A DNA stretch of 64,000 nucleotides from NCBI RefSeq assembly GCF_963678635.1, contig NC_087071.1, positions 3,032,365 to 3,096,364 of the forward strand. The letters are read 5' to 3'. Source of the DNA: Symsagittifera roscoffensis (lineage: Eukaryota > Xenacoelomorpha > Acoela > Convolutidae). The translations under genes were made by a program, and so were the position numbers. Of the stretch, positions 33,507 through 45,060 are shown piece by piece. Each line of letters starts with the position of its first letter. Within the stretch, counting starts at the first letter, position 1. The notes under the pieces were generated by a model that was given only the letters and a program-made list of their open reading frames with translations, was not told where the DNA came from and did no database searches.

Positions 33507-35562
33507 GATTAACTAGCGGTAAAAAAGAACGCCCAGAATAATTTCACAAACAATTTTTTCGAACTAAATTTCGTGTTCAACTGTGTTAAAAAGTTTTCAA
33601 AAATTGTTGGTAGACCCATTTTTAATTTTTGATTTTCATGCGCTACTCAGAGTTTCTTAGCGTTTTCTAAGAGTTTTTAAGCTTTTGATCTCAAAAATTG
33701 TGCTAAAAAACTCCACAAGCTATCTTTAATTGGTTAAAACTAAGTTCTCACGACTTAAATGAAGCCTAAATAAGCTATTGCAACTACTAACTAGCCTCTA
33801 AATTAGCTCGAAATTAGACCAAACACCACAAATCTCAAACGAACTTTTCTCGTCACTTGGAAAACTTTTTTTAATGTCCTTACAATCACGACTGAAAGTG
33901 CTTTACTATGTTATATCACTCAACCCTGTCCGCCCGCTGATCATTTGTGGTAGCTGATTTTGCGTGGAAAACAAAAAAAGTGAAATAAAAAAGAAACACA
34001 CCCAAATACATAGTTCCTGCCCAATTTCAAAAACTGATTAAATTGAACTTCAAGCAAAAAAAAATTTTTGAAAGATTTAAGTTCAAGCGAAAATGAATAA
34101 TCTGCTTTCTTGGCAATTTTCATGAAGATTGTCAATTTTCACAAACCTTTTCATTAATTTTAACCTACTTTACGTCAATTCTTACAAAGAACTGAAAACT
34201 CCTGTTTTGGACAGATCTCAGGGAATGGGATTTTTTGCTGGATCTGTTTCAAAAGCCTATAGCCCAAATCTTCAAGATTTTTGGGCGTTTTTTTTTTAAA
34301 AACCGCTCAAAAACAAGGTTCAACTCCTGCGAAGTTTTTGGGTGTTTTTTTGATAAACTGCCAAAAACCGCTCAAATCGCTCATTTTGAAGATTTTTTGA
34401 GCGCAATTGTCTATAAAAACCGCTCAAACTGCTCAAATCTTGTTTTAAAAATCTCGACTCGAAAATTACTCTCAGCAGAATCAAATGTATAAGCTCTGAA
34501 ATTCAAAGAAATTGTATTTGACAGGAATGGATGTAAGTAAATATATCGCTTGTTTTTTGTTTTTTCATTGGCTCTCTTTTTATTTCATTTGAAAAATAGC
34601 TTCAACTATAATGTTTTTTGTTTTTCTTTTATTTTTTTTTCATAACTACATCTTTAAACTGCTAAAACTTACAACTCCTCTAGCGGTTGCAATTCAATTT
34701 TTTGATTGTTCAATTTTGAGTTCAACTTTTCAGTGAAATCATCATCTTCTTACAAAACATTGATAAGCAAAGAATTTGCATGACGAACACTGCCTAGATC
34801 ATTTTTTTAAAGTACAATTTTTTTTGTCCAATAAGTACAAGAAATCCACTTTTCTTGGCATGTTGATCAAAAAAACTAGCCGCCCAGGTTTACGTCTATA
34901 GAAGATTATCATACATACAGTTTCATATATGAGGTCTATGAAAAAAAAAGATTCTCATACAAAATTCAAAAGTGTGTTAAAAATTTATCTGAACAATTTT
35001 GGTCTATTTGTTGTTTATAAAGCTTTCTAGTCATAAAAAACAAACAATTTAAAGTTTTCGAAGAAAAAAAACTTATTTAAGATTTTTCATGCGTGAAAAT
35101 GATAAGATAAAAATTTGTCATAGAGAAAACTAAATTTTCAAAACTACCAAAAAACGTGTCTGAGTAACTTTAAATATATTTAACGTAATATGTCTCAGAT
35201 AAAGGCCATTTTGAACATCGAAAACAGAATTTTGTCGGAAGAAATGCTTACAAAAAAATGTTTTTTCATTTTCAAATTTGTATGACATGCATTTTTTTTG
35301 ATAAACAAAAACACAAACTTGAGGTAAAAAAATTTTAATCCCTTTTTTGGTTGCAAATTTGCTTCATGCTCAAATATAAAAACTACAAAAAGAAAACACT
35401 TTGCATGCAAATCTTGACTTTTAAGTTTCTAACGTAGCGCAGGATGAGTTTTTCACCCAAAAAAAAACAAAAAAAAATCACAAAAAAGTCTTATTATTTT
35501 TTTGTTTCATTTGATAAGATTGAAAAAAAACTGTAGAAAAAACAAGTGTTTTTTTCAACCAC
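33507..35562. repeat. R2 repeat, copy b (unit 1)
   Basis: Same-orientation homologue of 1667-3712. Several AAAAACCGCTCAAA boxes occur at 34290-34440. In the tandem units R2 lies directly upstream of the gag-like frame, so it may be leader or LTR sequence of that retroelement, or an insertion into it; no LTR ends are identified. Confidence 0.85.
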
Positions 35563-35731
35563 CAAAAAAATTCCTTTTTTTATTTCGTAGTTTCCCTTAG
35601 AAATGACAATCAGACATTGAGCTGCTAGTTTTTTTTGAAGACACATCATTGCCGAATGCAGACAAAAACAGCAAAACAATCAAATTAAACCGCAAAAGTA
35701 CAAAAAACCAAACAAATCAGTTCACCAATAA

Positions 35732-36330
35732 ATGAAAAAAGATAAAAAGTTACCTTACAAAAACATCCACAGCAATAATAGTTCTGGAAAATCACTTCCA
35801 AACTATTCAAATTTTTCTACAAATCAATCACCTTATAATTCAAACTACAGAGGACGATCACCAAACCAAAGAAACTCACGTAATTTCTCACAAAACAGAT
35901 ATAGTCGATCAAATAGTCGAAATAATCAGTATAGAAACAACTATTCAAGATCGAATTCAAGCCGACCAGAATTTTCGTTTGAAACCAGTTCCCATTTAAA
36001 CTCTAGGAATAGACACTACTCCAATGATCGATCTAGAAAGTCTTCATATAATAGGAAAAAAAACTATTCTAACAATAGAAATAGAAACTATTCAAATGAT
36101 CGAAACCAAAGATATCAAAACAATAGATCACGTGATTATTCTAACAACAGATCATTTTAACACAGATCAAGTTATAACAACTCTTAAAATAGATCACGCG
36201 ATAATTCACAAAATAGAATTTTGAACTATAACAATAGACAAAGAAACTAATTTCAACCACCACATAGAGTAATACACGTTATCCAGATTCTCAACACAAA
36301 TATAGAAGCAATACACCGAAACATCAAAGA
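35732..36330 (+). pseudogene. Gag-like Asn/Ser/Arg-rich protein of retroelement 1 (unit 1)
   Basis: A frame from ATG at 35732 runs 142 codons to a TAA at 36158-36160 and continues in recognisable form for about 55 more codons with further stops. The protein is strongly biased to Asn, Ser, Arg and Tyr, with repeated NYSN/RSRDYSNN-type words, as in the nucleic-acid-binding tails of some Gypsy gag proteins. No CCHC knuckle is present. In unit 2 the comparable stop is absent but the frame is broken elsewhere. Confidence 0.6.
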
Positions 36331-36379
36331 CAAATAAATCAAGTACAAACAACTGATGAAGTCAAATGAAGTCAATTGA

Positions 36380-36799
36380 TGAAGTCAATTGACCCCCTGG
36401 TATTGATAACTTAGAAAGTACAGAATTACTTCTAAATCACATCAATTGCGAATCCACAGACAGTGAAAGCGACACAGAAAATGCAATTTAAATTACATGA
36501 TACATGTTGAAAATGACTACGAACCTTTTATAAACGAACAACCAATACATTCCCATATCTTTGAAAACCATGAACACTTTCTCTTAAATTATTACACAAG
36601 ACCGATAAACAACAAAAAAACAATTGAAAAAATAGTAGACGAGATAACAGTAAAAAAAACTGTAGAAACTTCAAGTACAAATCACATCTACCAGAACGTA
36701 CCAAAGGAACCACTTAGATTCAAAAAATTTAATATGGATATTTTAATAGTTTCTGGACCAGAATCAAACATTATCAAAGTTCCCTTTGAAATGAAATGA
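36380..36799 (+). pseudogene. Retroviral-type aspartic protease remnant of retroelement 1 (unit 1)
   Basis: The frame at 36497-36799 ends with a protease active-site segment that reads NMDILIVSGPESNIIKVP. In unit 2 the same site reads LIDSGAESNII, the expected D-S/T-G-A motif. Here GAT has become GTT (36749-36751), so the catalytic Asp is Val, and the following Ala is Pro. The upstream part, including the acidic CESTDSESDTENAI stretch near 36450, is in another frame. Inactive. Confidence 0.8.
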
Positions 36800-37149
36800 A
36801 ATTTTAACATCCAAAACTAATACCCTTAAAAACAGGCAGCAGCCTAGCAACAGCACAAGGCTCAACCATAACAAACTACAGAAAAAATCCAACTTTTCCT
36901 TGTTCCCAATAGAACAATGGAACGAAACAAACTCTTGAACAAACCGTTCAAGCAGACATTCCATATCACAGATTTGTAACATAATATCATTGAAATTCCA
37001 TTCATTACAAAATATATACCAATTATCTATATCTTAGACAGCAAAATTAATATAAAAGATAAATACACAAGAATGAACAATACAGCTTTAACATTCTTCC
37101 AAAGAATGAACAAGCAACCACCATTTTTCTCAAAATTTTACCCTATATA

Positions 37150-37700
37150 CAACAAGCACGAAATTATTTGAAACCACTATCAGGTTATATTTATGTTTTC
37201 TCAATGAAACAAGTTCGCCACTATGATACAAATCAAAACAAACAACATCTCTATATGTGTGACCTTGAATTCAGACTAATTCATGAATTTTTTCGCGGAA
37301 CAATTTCATTTATTAAGTACATGAAAAACTCAGACTCAGACATCATTTCCTTGTATGTCTATAATAATTCACCGTTATTGTGAAACCATATATAACAAAA
37401 ACCATATTTATTGTATGTCTATAGTAAAAACCGTTATTGGACTCGTAGGTTATTGTGAAACGAACACGAAAACTTCTCCCAATTTCTACCAAGGAAATAG
37501 TGTATAGAGTAAATAATATACTACAACTACTAGATATATGTCAATCAACAAATATTGACGAAGAATTATCAATAAATAATATAATAAGCAATGAAAAACG
37601 AAACACAGACTATTTCACAAAAACACTTTATTTCAAACCATCATTTCAAACCATCAAAAAATTTTTTAAACAATGTTCAATTTTCAACACTCTCAGATAA
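37150..37700 (+). pseudogene. Pol linker region of retroelement 1 (unit 1), unrecognised
   Basis: Two frames (37168-37383, 37455-37700) lie between protease and reverse transcriptase and are well preserved in unit 2 (53625-53839, 53912-54193). The first contains HLYMCDLEFRLIHEFF, the second ELSINNIISNEKRNTDYF. I do not recognise a domain. Position suggests they are parts of the same pol polyprotein upstream of the polymerase. Confidence 0.5.
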
Positions 37701-38231
37701 CGCAAAAAGAATTTGAAGGAGCAAACGAATTAGTATTAAAATACCCAAAAGTTTACGCAACATCTAAATTTGACATTGGAAATGTAAATTCACCACTACA
37801 TTTACCTTTGAAACCTGATGCAGTTTTCAAAAAACAAAGAGCAAGTAAAGTACCAATTCACTTACACGACAAAGTTAACAGACCTTTAGACATATTAAAA
37901 CAAAATGAAATCATTTCTCCATTAAATAAAGAAGAACAGCCAAAAAAACACATTCATAAACCCCGTTATTATACTGGCAAAAGGAGAATCATTAAAAATA
38001 GTTCTAGATGCTAGATATCTCAATTCACTTAACGAAATGTTCACAGTTTTAGAAAAATATCATCAGATATTACTACACTAAAACATGAAAGCAGCCCCAG
38101 ATAAATCACAGTTTTTTCCAACCCGGGTGAAGTTTGTACCAGTCGGTCATGTTTGGAGGTTTGACCTTGAGCAATACGAACAACGTGATTTTGGGGTGAA
38201 GTTTACATCAATCAATTTTTTAAATCGTTAG
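37673..38231 (+). pseudogene. Reverse transcriptase with internal ~310 bp deletion at the unit joint
   Basis: The N-terminal part (37673-38014) includes LPLKPDAVFK, DILKQNEIISPLNKEEQPK and, after a frameshift, LDARYLNSL, typical of Ty3/Gypsy reverse transcriptase. At 38030-38034 it jumps directly to EMFTVLEKYHQILLH, skipping the part that in the third copy spans 54510-54818 and includes motif A and YxDD. The joint carries ACGA, which is present at both deletion edges (54508 and 54815 region). The stop after QILLH and the later TAG at 38229-38231 are shared with unit 1. Inactive. Confidence 0.88.
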
Positions 38232-38507
38232 TCACAAAATGTGACACAGCTGAAGACCTAATGACTAGATTTAACATTCAGCTAAAATGGCCCAGTTCCT
38301 GATAAACAAATAGTTTTCAGACATTTTAACCAGCAAAACACATTTGACTATTCTAATCATCTTCTAGTCAATCTAATCTTCCATTTTAGTGTTTGCATCT
38401 ATAGATTGGGCTCTATAAGAAGGAGGTAAATTGAAAATTAGGTTTTACAGTTAAAAAAATACATAAAAGGTTTTCAATTCATTACGAGGCCAGACTGTGC
38501 CTGAATG
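38232..38507. other. Non-coding continuation of the retroelement 3' region
   Basis: Matches 20569-20846 with scattered changes; contains GGGCTCTATAAGAAGGAGG (TATA-like) near 38406. No gene is seen. Confidence 0.5.
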
Positions 38508-38960
38508 TTCCTGGACTACAGAGACAAAACTTTAAACATGTTCTAAAAAGTAAGTAGATTCCACTCACCAAAACTTCGTGGAATCCGCGCACAAATAGCT
38601 GTAACGTAAATTTTGTCGGTACATTTGTTGCGGATTACGCAACAAGGAAAATATATCTAGTTGTTCTGGATTCCGCAACTGTAAGTGAATTCCGCAAGAT
38701 GTAAGTGGAATCCGCAAATATAAGTTCGGATTTTATTTACAATTTGCGGATACCACTTAGAATTTGCGGATTCCGTTTACAGTTGCGGATTCCGCAAAAC
38801 CTTAATGTAACTATACATATGTCTTATCAATTACTTGTGGGTTCCACAAACTGTTCTGGATTCCGCAAATACAGTTGCGAGTTCCGCAATTTCGCCCATT
38901 TTTGGAGCGATTTTGAGCGGTAAAATGTTTTAAGTATTTGTTTGTGGAATCCAAAACAGC
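38508..38960. repeat. TTCCGCAA hairpin array, unit 2 specific
   Basis: About a dozen GGATTCCGCAA or TTGCGGATTCC boxes lie in 400 bases. Three head-to-tail 19-20 base units (from 38668) are followed, after a short loop, by three units in the opposite orientation (to 38793), giving an inverted repeat with ~58-base arms that pair about 80%. Unit 1 has no counterpart to 38508-38940; there only a small pair of boxes occurs at 20898-20940. A diverged relative lies at 17440-17760. Confidence 0.8.
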
Positions 38961-41900
38961 AAAGAAGATCAAAGAAAAGTAACAATGTTGGAGATTCACA
39001 GAATGCACAATTTGCCCTCGTAATGTTCAGAATGATGTACTTTGAAACTACAAAAAAGTTAATGGTGGAATAAAAATTAGCAATTTAAATTCAATAAAAC
39101 TTCAGATTTGACGCCCATTGTGCTTTACAGATATCCGGGCTTTTGTTTATTTGGTCAATTTGCTTTTTTGTCTGAAACCAGTGACGCCAAAACTTAAGCC
39201 TAATTTAACTTTTTGATTATAGAACCGAGAAAACGTATTTTAGTTAATGCACTGTTGTGAATTTATGAAAAAAACTAGAACTAATTTAAGTTAAATGTTA
39301 AAAAGTAAAACTAAATTGTCATAGACTTCTTATTCAATGAAAATTGATTCCATGATCAGGATCAGCCTTTGATTCTATGAGTTTCATTTTTGACTATTTC
39401 TTTCAAAACATTAACTTTATAGATAAAAATATCTTTAAAAAATGGATGTTTATCATTCCGGGTTCATTCAACTTTTTGGAATTCCGTTTTTTCTCAACTA
39501 AAATTGTTTTTTTTTTCAATATTTACAAAAAAAAATCATTTTTTACGAAAAAAATGTAGATTGAAATTAAAAATTACTCTCTGCACAAATTTTACATAGA
39601 AACTACAATTCAGTTACTTTAACTTCAAGAAAGCTGTATGAAACAATTGTTAGAAGAGAATAAGATAAACTTTAGAGGCCATTATACTTTAAATAAAGAA
39701 AATTAAAATGTCAAATTTTTTCACCTTTTTCTTATTTTTTGTTTTAGAATTGTTTTTCGTTATCTTATAAAAAAGGATTCCACTGCGTTGCACAAAACGT
39801 TAGTCTTACAATGATAAAGTTATTCTAGCCACAAAAAAATGCAAACTTGATTGTACTGCATTTGGGTAGGTATCTGAACTGCAGTTTTTGAGCATAATTT
39901 CGATTTCTCTGAAATACGTTTATACTAAAACACTTCCGATGAATCTTTATTTCTTTTTCAGTCGAACTCGTTTACACTATTTTCAAAATTGATTTTTCAC
40001 GTTTTTTTCAATCGGATTGCTCTCGGCATACCCTTGTCACATGGATTTTTCGTTTCGTTGATTTATTACTTTGCTACAATGAAATCCTGGTGATACAAAA
40101 CTTAATTTTAAAATTACTCCTTAGATTTAGTACTGGCTCAGTTTTGTGGTTAAAACAAACAAACATTAGCAATAATTCTGATATAATAAAGCTCTAAAAA
40201 TTTATCTCTGAAAAATAGCAAATTTTTCTTTACAACACGACTTCATGAAAATGAAAAATAGCTGGGTATGGTCGACAATGAAACAAAAAACAAATCAAAT
40301 TTTCTGCTATCGCATTAAATTAAATCTAATGAAAGTTAATTTCGTTTAGCGAGAGAACTGCGCTGCTGTTGACACTTCATTAAAAACAGGAGTGAGAAAC
40401 CATCAAAGTTCAAAGTTAAAAGTTTTTTGCATTGTAATTGTTGGCCTCTTGTTTTTTGGTACAACTATAACCAAACTTCTCCTCAAACGGAAAAAGGACG
40501 TAGCTTACTATCTATCTTTATTCTTTTTGCAGTGTGTCTGATGATCAATATTTGGATTGCATTATTTTAAAAACTAAAGAATCTAAGGAACTAAAAGAAC
40601 TAAGAGTCAGCTTGTGGTATTTTTTTTTAAATATAATCTTAATTAGTACGATTTTTATGTAACATATTGACTGAAAACAGCGAATCTTTTGATTTTCCAA
40701 TATACGAACTAGTCTTTTATCATGCATTCGAACATGCTTTACTACGGCGTGAGCAAGAGAACGAACGATTTCCATGGAACGCTTACGCATTCCCTTTCAT
40801 ATTTGCCAAGTTTTTGCTGTTCAGCAAAAATTTTTAGTTTTTGCAAAATTTCAAGTTTCCATAAATCTTGAAAAATCAAAAAACCTTTGTTTCAGAAGAT
40901 TTTTAAAAACATTTTTAATATTGACGTCATTAAAACTTTTTCTGTTTGCAGAATTTTTACCATTTTTTTTCACAAATTGTGCTTTCAACTCATGTCAGCT
41001 TTCACAGAACATAGAAAAACGCTTATACTTACTCGAAGAAAGGCGAACGAAAACTCTGCTTGAACAACCGTTTTTGGTACCAGTGCTCTATTAAAACTTT
41101 TCAATGAAAATTTCACGTTATTGAACAGTACGTATCAAACTGAACTCAGTGAAATTCCATTGCATTTTTCCAAAAACCCGAAAATCAATTGTAACTCAAA
41201 TCTATCTCAAAAACTTAGTTGTTGGTCGAAAACTAAAAGATTGTTCAGCAATAATTTAAATTGGACTTTGAAAATTTATGAACTAGATTGCTTTCATTCA
41301 AGTCAATTTATCGCTATCTAACCAAAAAGTTTGACATCCCTTCTTTCCTTTTGCCTAATTTGCATCGTTGTTTATTGAAAAATTTGATACGTTTTCATGA
41401 CAAAATTACAAAAAATAAGAAGCCCTTAGAGCACGAACAAGTTACATTGAAATTAACAGAATCCGTTTTTTTGACGGTGGATAAAGTCCTACCATAAGAA
41501 AGACAAAAAAGCATTTATTATATGCGATATGCTTTGTTACGATACGCGATTTTAGAAAAAAAATTTTTTTTGAAATAATATCTAGTGATACACAATATTC
41601 AACAATTACTCAACAGATCTGTATTCCAACTGCTTGGTCCGAAAGTGATCGCAAACTTCTAGAACGGAAATGAAATCAATTTGTTTTGTACAAAACACTA
41701 ATTAAACTTTTTAATTGAAACTCGACTTCATGAAAAAAAAGCTGGGATTTGTCGACAAAGAAATAAAAAAATGAAATTTTCTGCTATTGCGTTAATTTTA
41801 ATTAAAATGAAAATTATTTCTGCTAAGCGGGGGAAATGCGTCGCTTTTGGCACTTTAATAAAAGCAAGATTAAAAAATGATCGAGTTCAAAGCAAGCTAA

Positions 41901-42569
41901 ATCAGTGATAATAGATTTTGTTGAAATCTTACCGCATTTTATGTTTTGCTTCTCTTGTTTTGTGGTACAATATAATCAAACTTCCCATCGAGCCAAAACA
42001 ATTAGTAGCGTTATATATATATTTTTTTTCGTTTTGCATTGTATCTGATGATCATTCTTTGAAAAAAGACTGAAAATTTCAATAAAACTGAACCGGCCGA
42101 AACATTTTCCCCAAAGAATGTCTTCCCCGAGAAAAAAAATTCTCCGTGGAATGACAAGAACTAAGTTTCAATAAAACGGTTGAGAGTCTCTAAAACTAAG
42201 TATATTACGCGTTGGTCATCCCAATTTGGATTATGAGTGGTCAAAATAGTCTACCCCATACAAAAACTACCCTCTAGAATATATCCAGTTTTTTTTTTCA
42301 GCTTGAGCTCAAAATAACGCCATCATTCAGCTAGGTATAAAAAGTTTGCAAACAAAACGCTTAGCTGTAAAATTAAATTTTGAATGATAAAAAACGCCCT
42401 AAAAATTTAATTTTAATGTCACTTTTATAAAAAAAAAATGAAAGCTTTGAAAGCTTTAAGCTTTTTTTTGACTTTGAGCTCAGGATACCTATACCTATTG
42501 GTTTTTTTCAAAAATTTCTTCATAAATGGCTAGAGAAAATCTTTAAATTGGTCTCTTAATTTGTTTTCT
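38961..42569. other. Non-coding part of unit 2 with direct-repeat pair
   Basis: Counterpart of 20860-24545. The related ~320 bp segments are at 40262-40550 and 41739-42060. Short frames at 40774-41094, 41121-41321 and 41288-41497 are not supported as genes. Confidence 0.6.
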
Positions 42570-42810
42570 AGTACATAGTAAGTCAATGACAAGAGTTTTT
42601 GGGCATCAAATTTTTTTTCAAAAAACTTCAAAACACGAAAAAGTTTGTTATAATTTGACCTATTAATTAATTTAATAGATTTACTTTTTTCTCAAACATC
42701 TACTTAAAACAATGCTAAAACCTATTGGATTTTCAAAAAAAAAAACTAATTTTGAGAAGAAAAAAATTAAATTACAAAGAAAGTATATAAATCACTGAAT
42801 CGTATTTGAA
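42570..42810 (+). repeat. Polinton left terminal inverted repeat, copy 2
   Basis: Begins AGTACATAG like copy 1 and is the inverted counterpart of 49070-49296. Confidence 0.8.
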
Positions 42811-44119
42811 TTTTGTCTCAACTTTATAATAATACACCAACAAACAAACTACTTCGTACAAAAAATTACTACATTGCATCACTTGTTATAACTTTATTAC
42901 ATGCATGAGTTCTTATAAGTTCAATGGTTTTGTATGAATTCCATCATTTTGAATTTGTCTTTTTGAATAATAATAGCTTAGTGCTTTCTTTGTCTGTTCA
43001 TATGTGGCCACCATATGATTTATAGTTCTGAATCATCTGTTAGAAGATGTAAGGTGAACTGCTTCATCCTGCACTCTCCTGCATGGGTCCATATCCAGAA
43101 TCTTCTAGAGCTTGTTTGTTCAAACCTTTAGTGCTATTGTTGAACTTGCTGACTTGTTGTCATAGCAGCAATAAGTTTTGCTACACAAACATAGCATTTG
43201 TGTGCACCTAAATTCTTCTTTGAAAAGCCCCGGCTTCAACTTATCATGCTTTTTATGGATACTGCAACACGTTCGACGGAAGAAATTAGATTTTGCATCC
43301 GCCTTGAAAGAGTCTCTGCAGTCATTTTCCCTCAACTTTTCCCAAATGTCCTTTTTTTCTGGTTGCATACAGTCGTATAAGTTTTCATCAACAAGTGCCA
43401 AGTAAAGTGAGTCCTTATCCATCTCCAACTCTTCAAATTTATTTAAATCACAGAACTTGTCAAAGAAGTTATAGTAGAGTTCCAACATTATAGTAGAGAA
43501 GTATGCAAAAGCCAACAATGATGGGTTCTCTGTGTTCAATGGTTTCAACAACTCCAGCTATAAGAGTCTTTTTCAACTGTGTCTAGACTATTGAACAATG
43601 GCTCATTTATTGCTTTATGAGTTTTTTCATCGATCAGATATTTTGTGATTGTGTGCCTGGATCTTTCCATGATCTGATATCCATAGGAGTAATTGCCTAA
43701 AAGCTTCATAGTTTCTGCTACAACTCCTGACAAAGAGTTTTTATCTACCTCTCTTCTCGCATCAATCACTAATTGAACGAAATGATTAAGATATTTTTGT
43801 GGAGTATACTGAACAAAACGGTAAATTTTGGTGCACTGCAAGCCAAGTTCCAAATAAAAAATGAACAATGGAGCTATAATTGTTCCATTTTCTAGCTTGA
43901 AACTGGATATCAGCATTCTCTGAGGATGTTTTAACATTTCGTTCTCGATTGCTCGAATTCTTCATGTAGTCTCCAATATCGTTTCTTCAAAGCTCAATGT
44001 TTTTGAAAATTGGAGGAAAGTTGGCAAATTTTGGTTTTAGCTCATCTGGAATAACTAAATCGCCTTGAACATAGCCAAAAAGTGATCCATCTTTTTTTTC
44101 GCTAGAAGGGAGTCTGTAG

Positions 44120-44225
44120 AAAAAGTTGGTCGACCAGTCAAGGAAGGTCGACCAGTCATGTCTTATCGTATTTTTCCACACAAGGAAGGTCCACCAGTCA
44201 TATCTTCTCGTATTTTTTCACACAA
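44120..44225. repeat. Short direct repeats at a polB deletion joint
   Basis: The words GAAGGTCGACCAGTCA and CGTATTTTTCCACACAAG occur two to three times in succession exactly where unit 2 has lost about 560 bases relative to 26110-26670. Confidence 0.8.
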
Positions 44226-44799
44226 ATGTTTATCACTTTCGCAATAGAGATAAAATTGTAATTTGTACATTTGTGTAAACATATGTTTGCTAGATTTGAA
44301 AGTTTACATCCAAGTTTCAACATATCAATTCTCTCGTCGTGATAAAACTGAATCACTTTTTGCATTGCTTCTAGGGTTGGAAATAAATCGTGGTTATTTT
44401 ATCACTGCAAAATGTCTTAGAATACTGTCATACTGTTTTCTTCCAAGTCTCTCATAAAGATTTGTAATTTTCCAAACCAGATGGAGGTACAGTCTTTGAA
44501 GCTGTTTCAATGCTTGTTGCTCGTCAAGCACACTCTTTCTCAGCTTCTCATAATCAAGGAAAGGTTTGTCTAGAGGATTTTTGTTTCTAAGTTTACTGAA
44601 AAAGGTAAGAATTTTTTTGACATATCAGCTTCTTCAGAGTCTTCAATGGATTCGTCTTCGTACTCGAATTGGTTCTTTAAATAATCTTTAATTAGTTCGT
44701 TTCATTGGTCAAAAAAAAGTTTTCATTCGTTCATTGACAGCCACTTCAATATCTTGAATTTTTTTTTCTCATCTCCAGGTTACTTGTTTCAGCCAACAG

Positions 44800-45060
44800 T
44801 TCGAGGTCGATTATCAAGTTCTGTGGATCCTTGTTGTACAAAAATATGTTTTCATCGATCAGATTTGATGATAAAGAGACTGAAATGGGAGGAGACAGTT
44901 CGAGGTCGATTAATATAAAGAGACAGGGAGGAGACAGCTCGAGGTCGATTATGATAAAGAGACGGTTCGAGGTCGATTATCAAGTTCTGTGGATGCTTGT
45001 TGTACAAAAATATGTTTTCATCAATCAGATTTGATGATAAAGAGACTGAAATGGGAACAT
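44800..45060. repeat. Local tandem expansion inside polB copy 2
   Basis: TTCGAGGTCGATTA occurs four times and the following ~90-base segment with GTGGATCCTTGTTGTAC and GATAAAGAGACTG is doubled (44801-44890 and 44967-45056). Unit 1 has a single copy at 27284-27390. Confidence 0.85.

Larger units (their letters stand above)
20098..38033. repeat. Tandem unit 1 (~17.7 kb composite)
   Basis: The stretch from GAAATGTTCACAG at 20371 to its next copy at 38034 spans 17663 bases and is repeated head to tail. Corresponding landmarks include the polB stop (24887/42913), the protease histidine region (30739/48325 area), R2, gag-like frame (35732/52205) and reverse transcriptase. The first 440 bases of unit 1 (20098-20540) correspond to 54541-54985, the start of a third copy. 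Unit 1 has extra sequence relative to unit 2 around 31395-31475, 31978-32270 and 33165-34065. Confidence 0.93.

Noticed and set aside
33201-33512. 103-codon frame
   Set aside because: Phe/Ser-rich by composition; the region is deleted in unit 2 and shows no recognisable motif.
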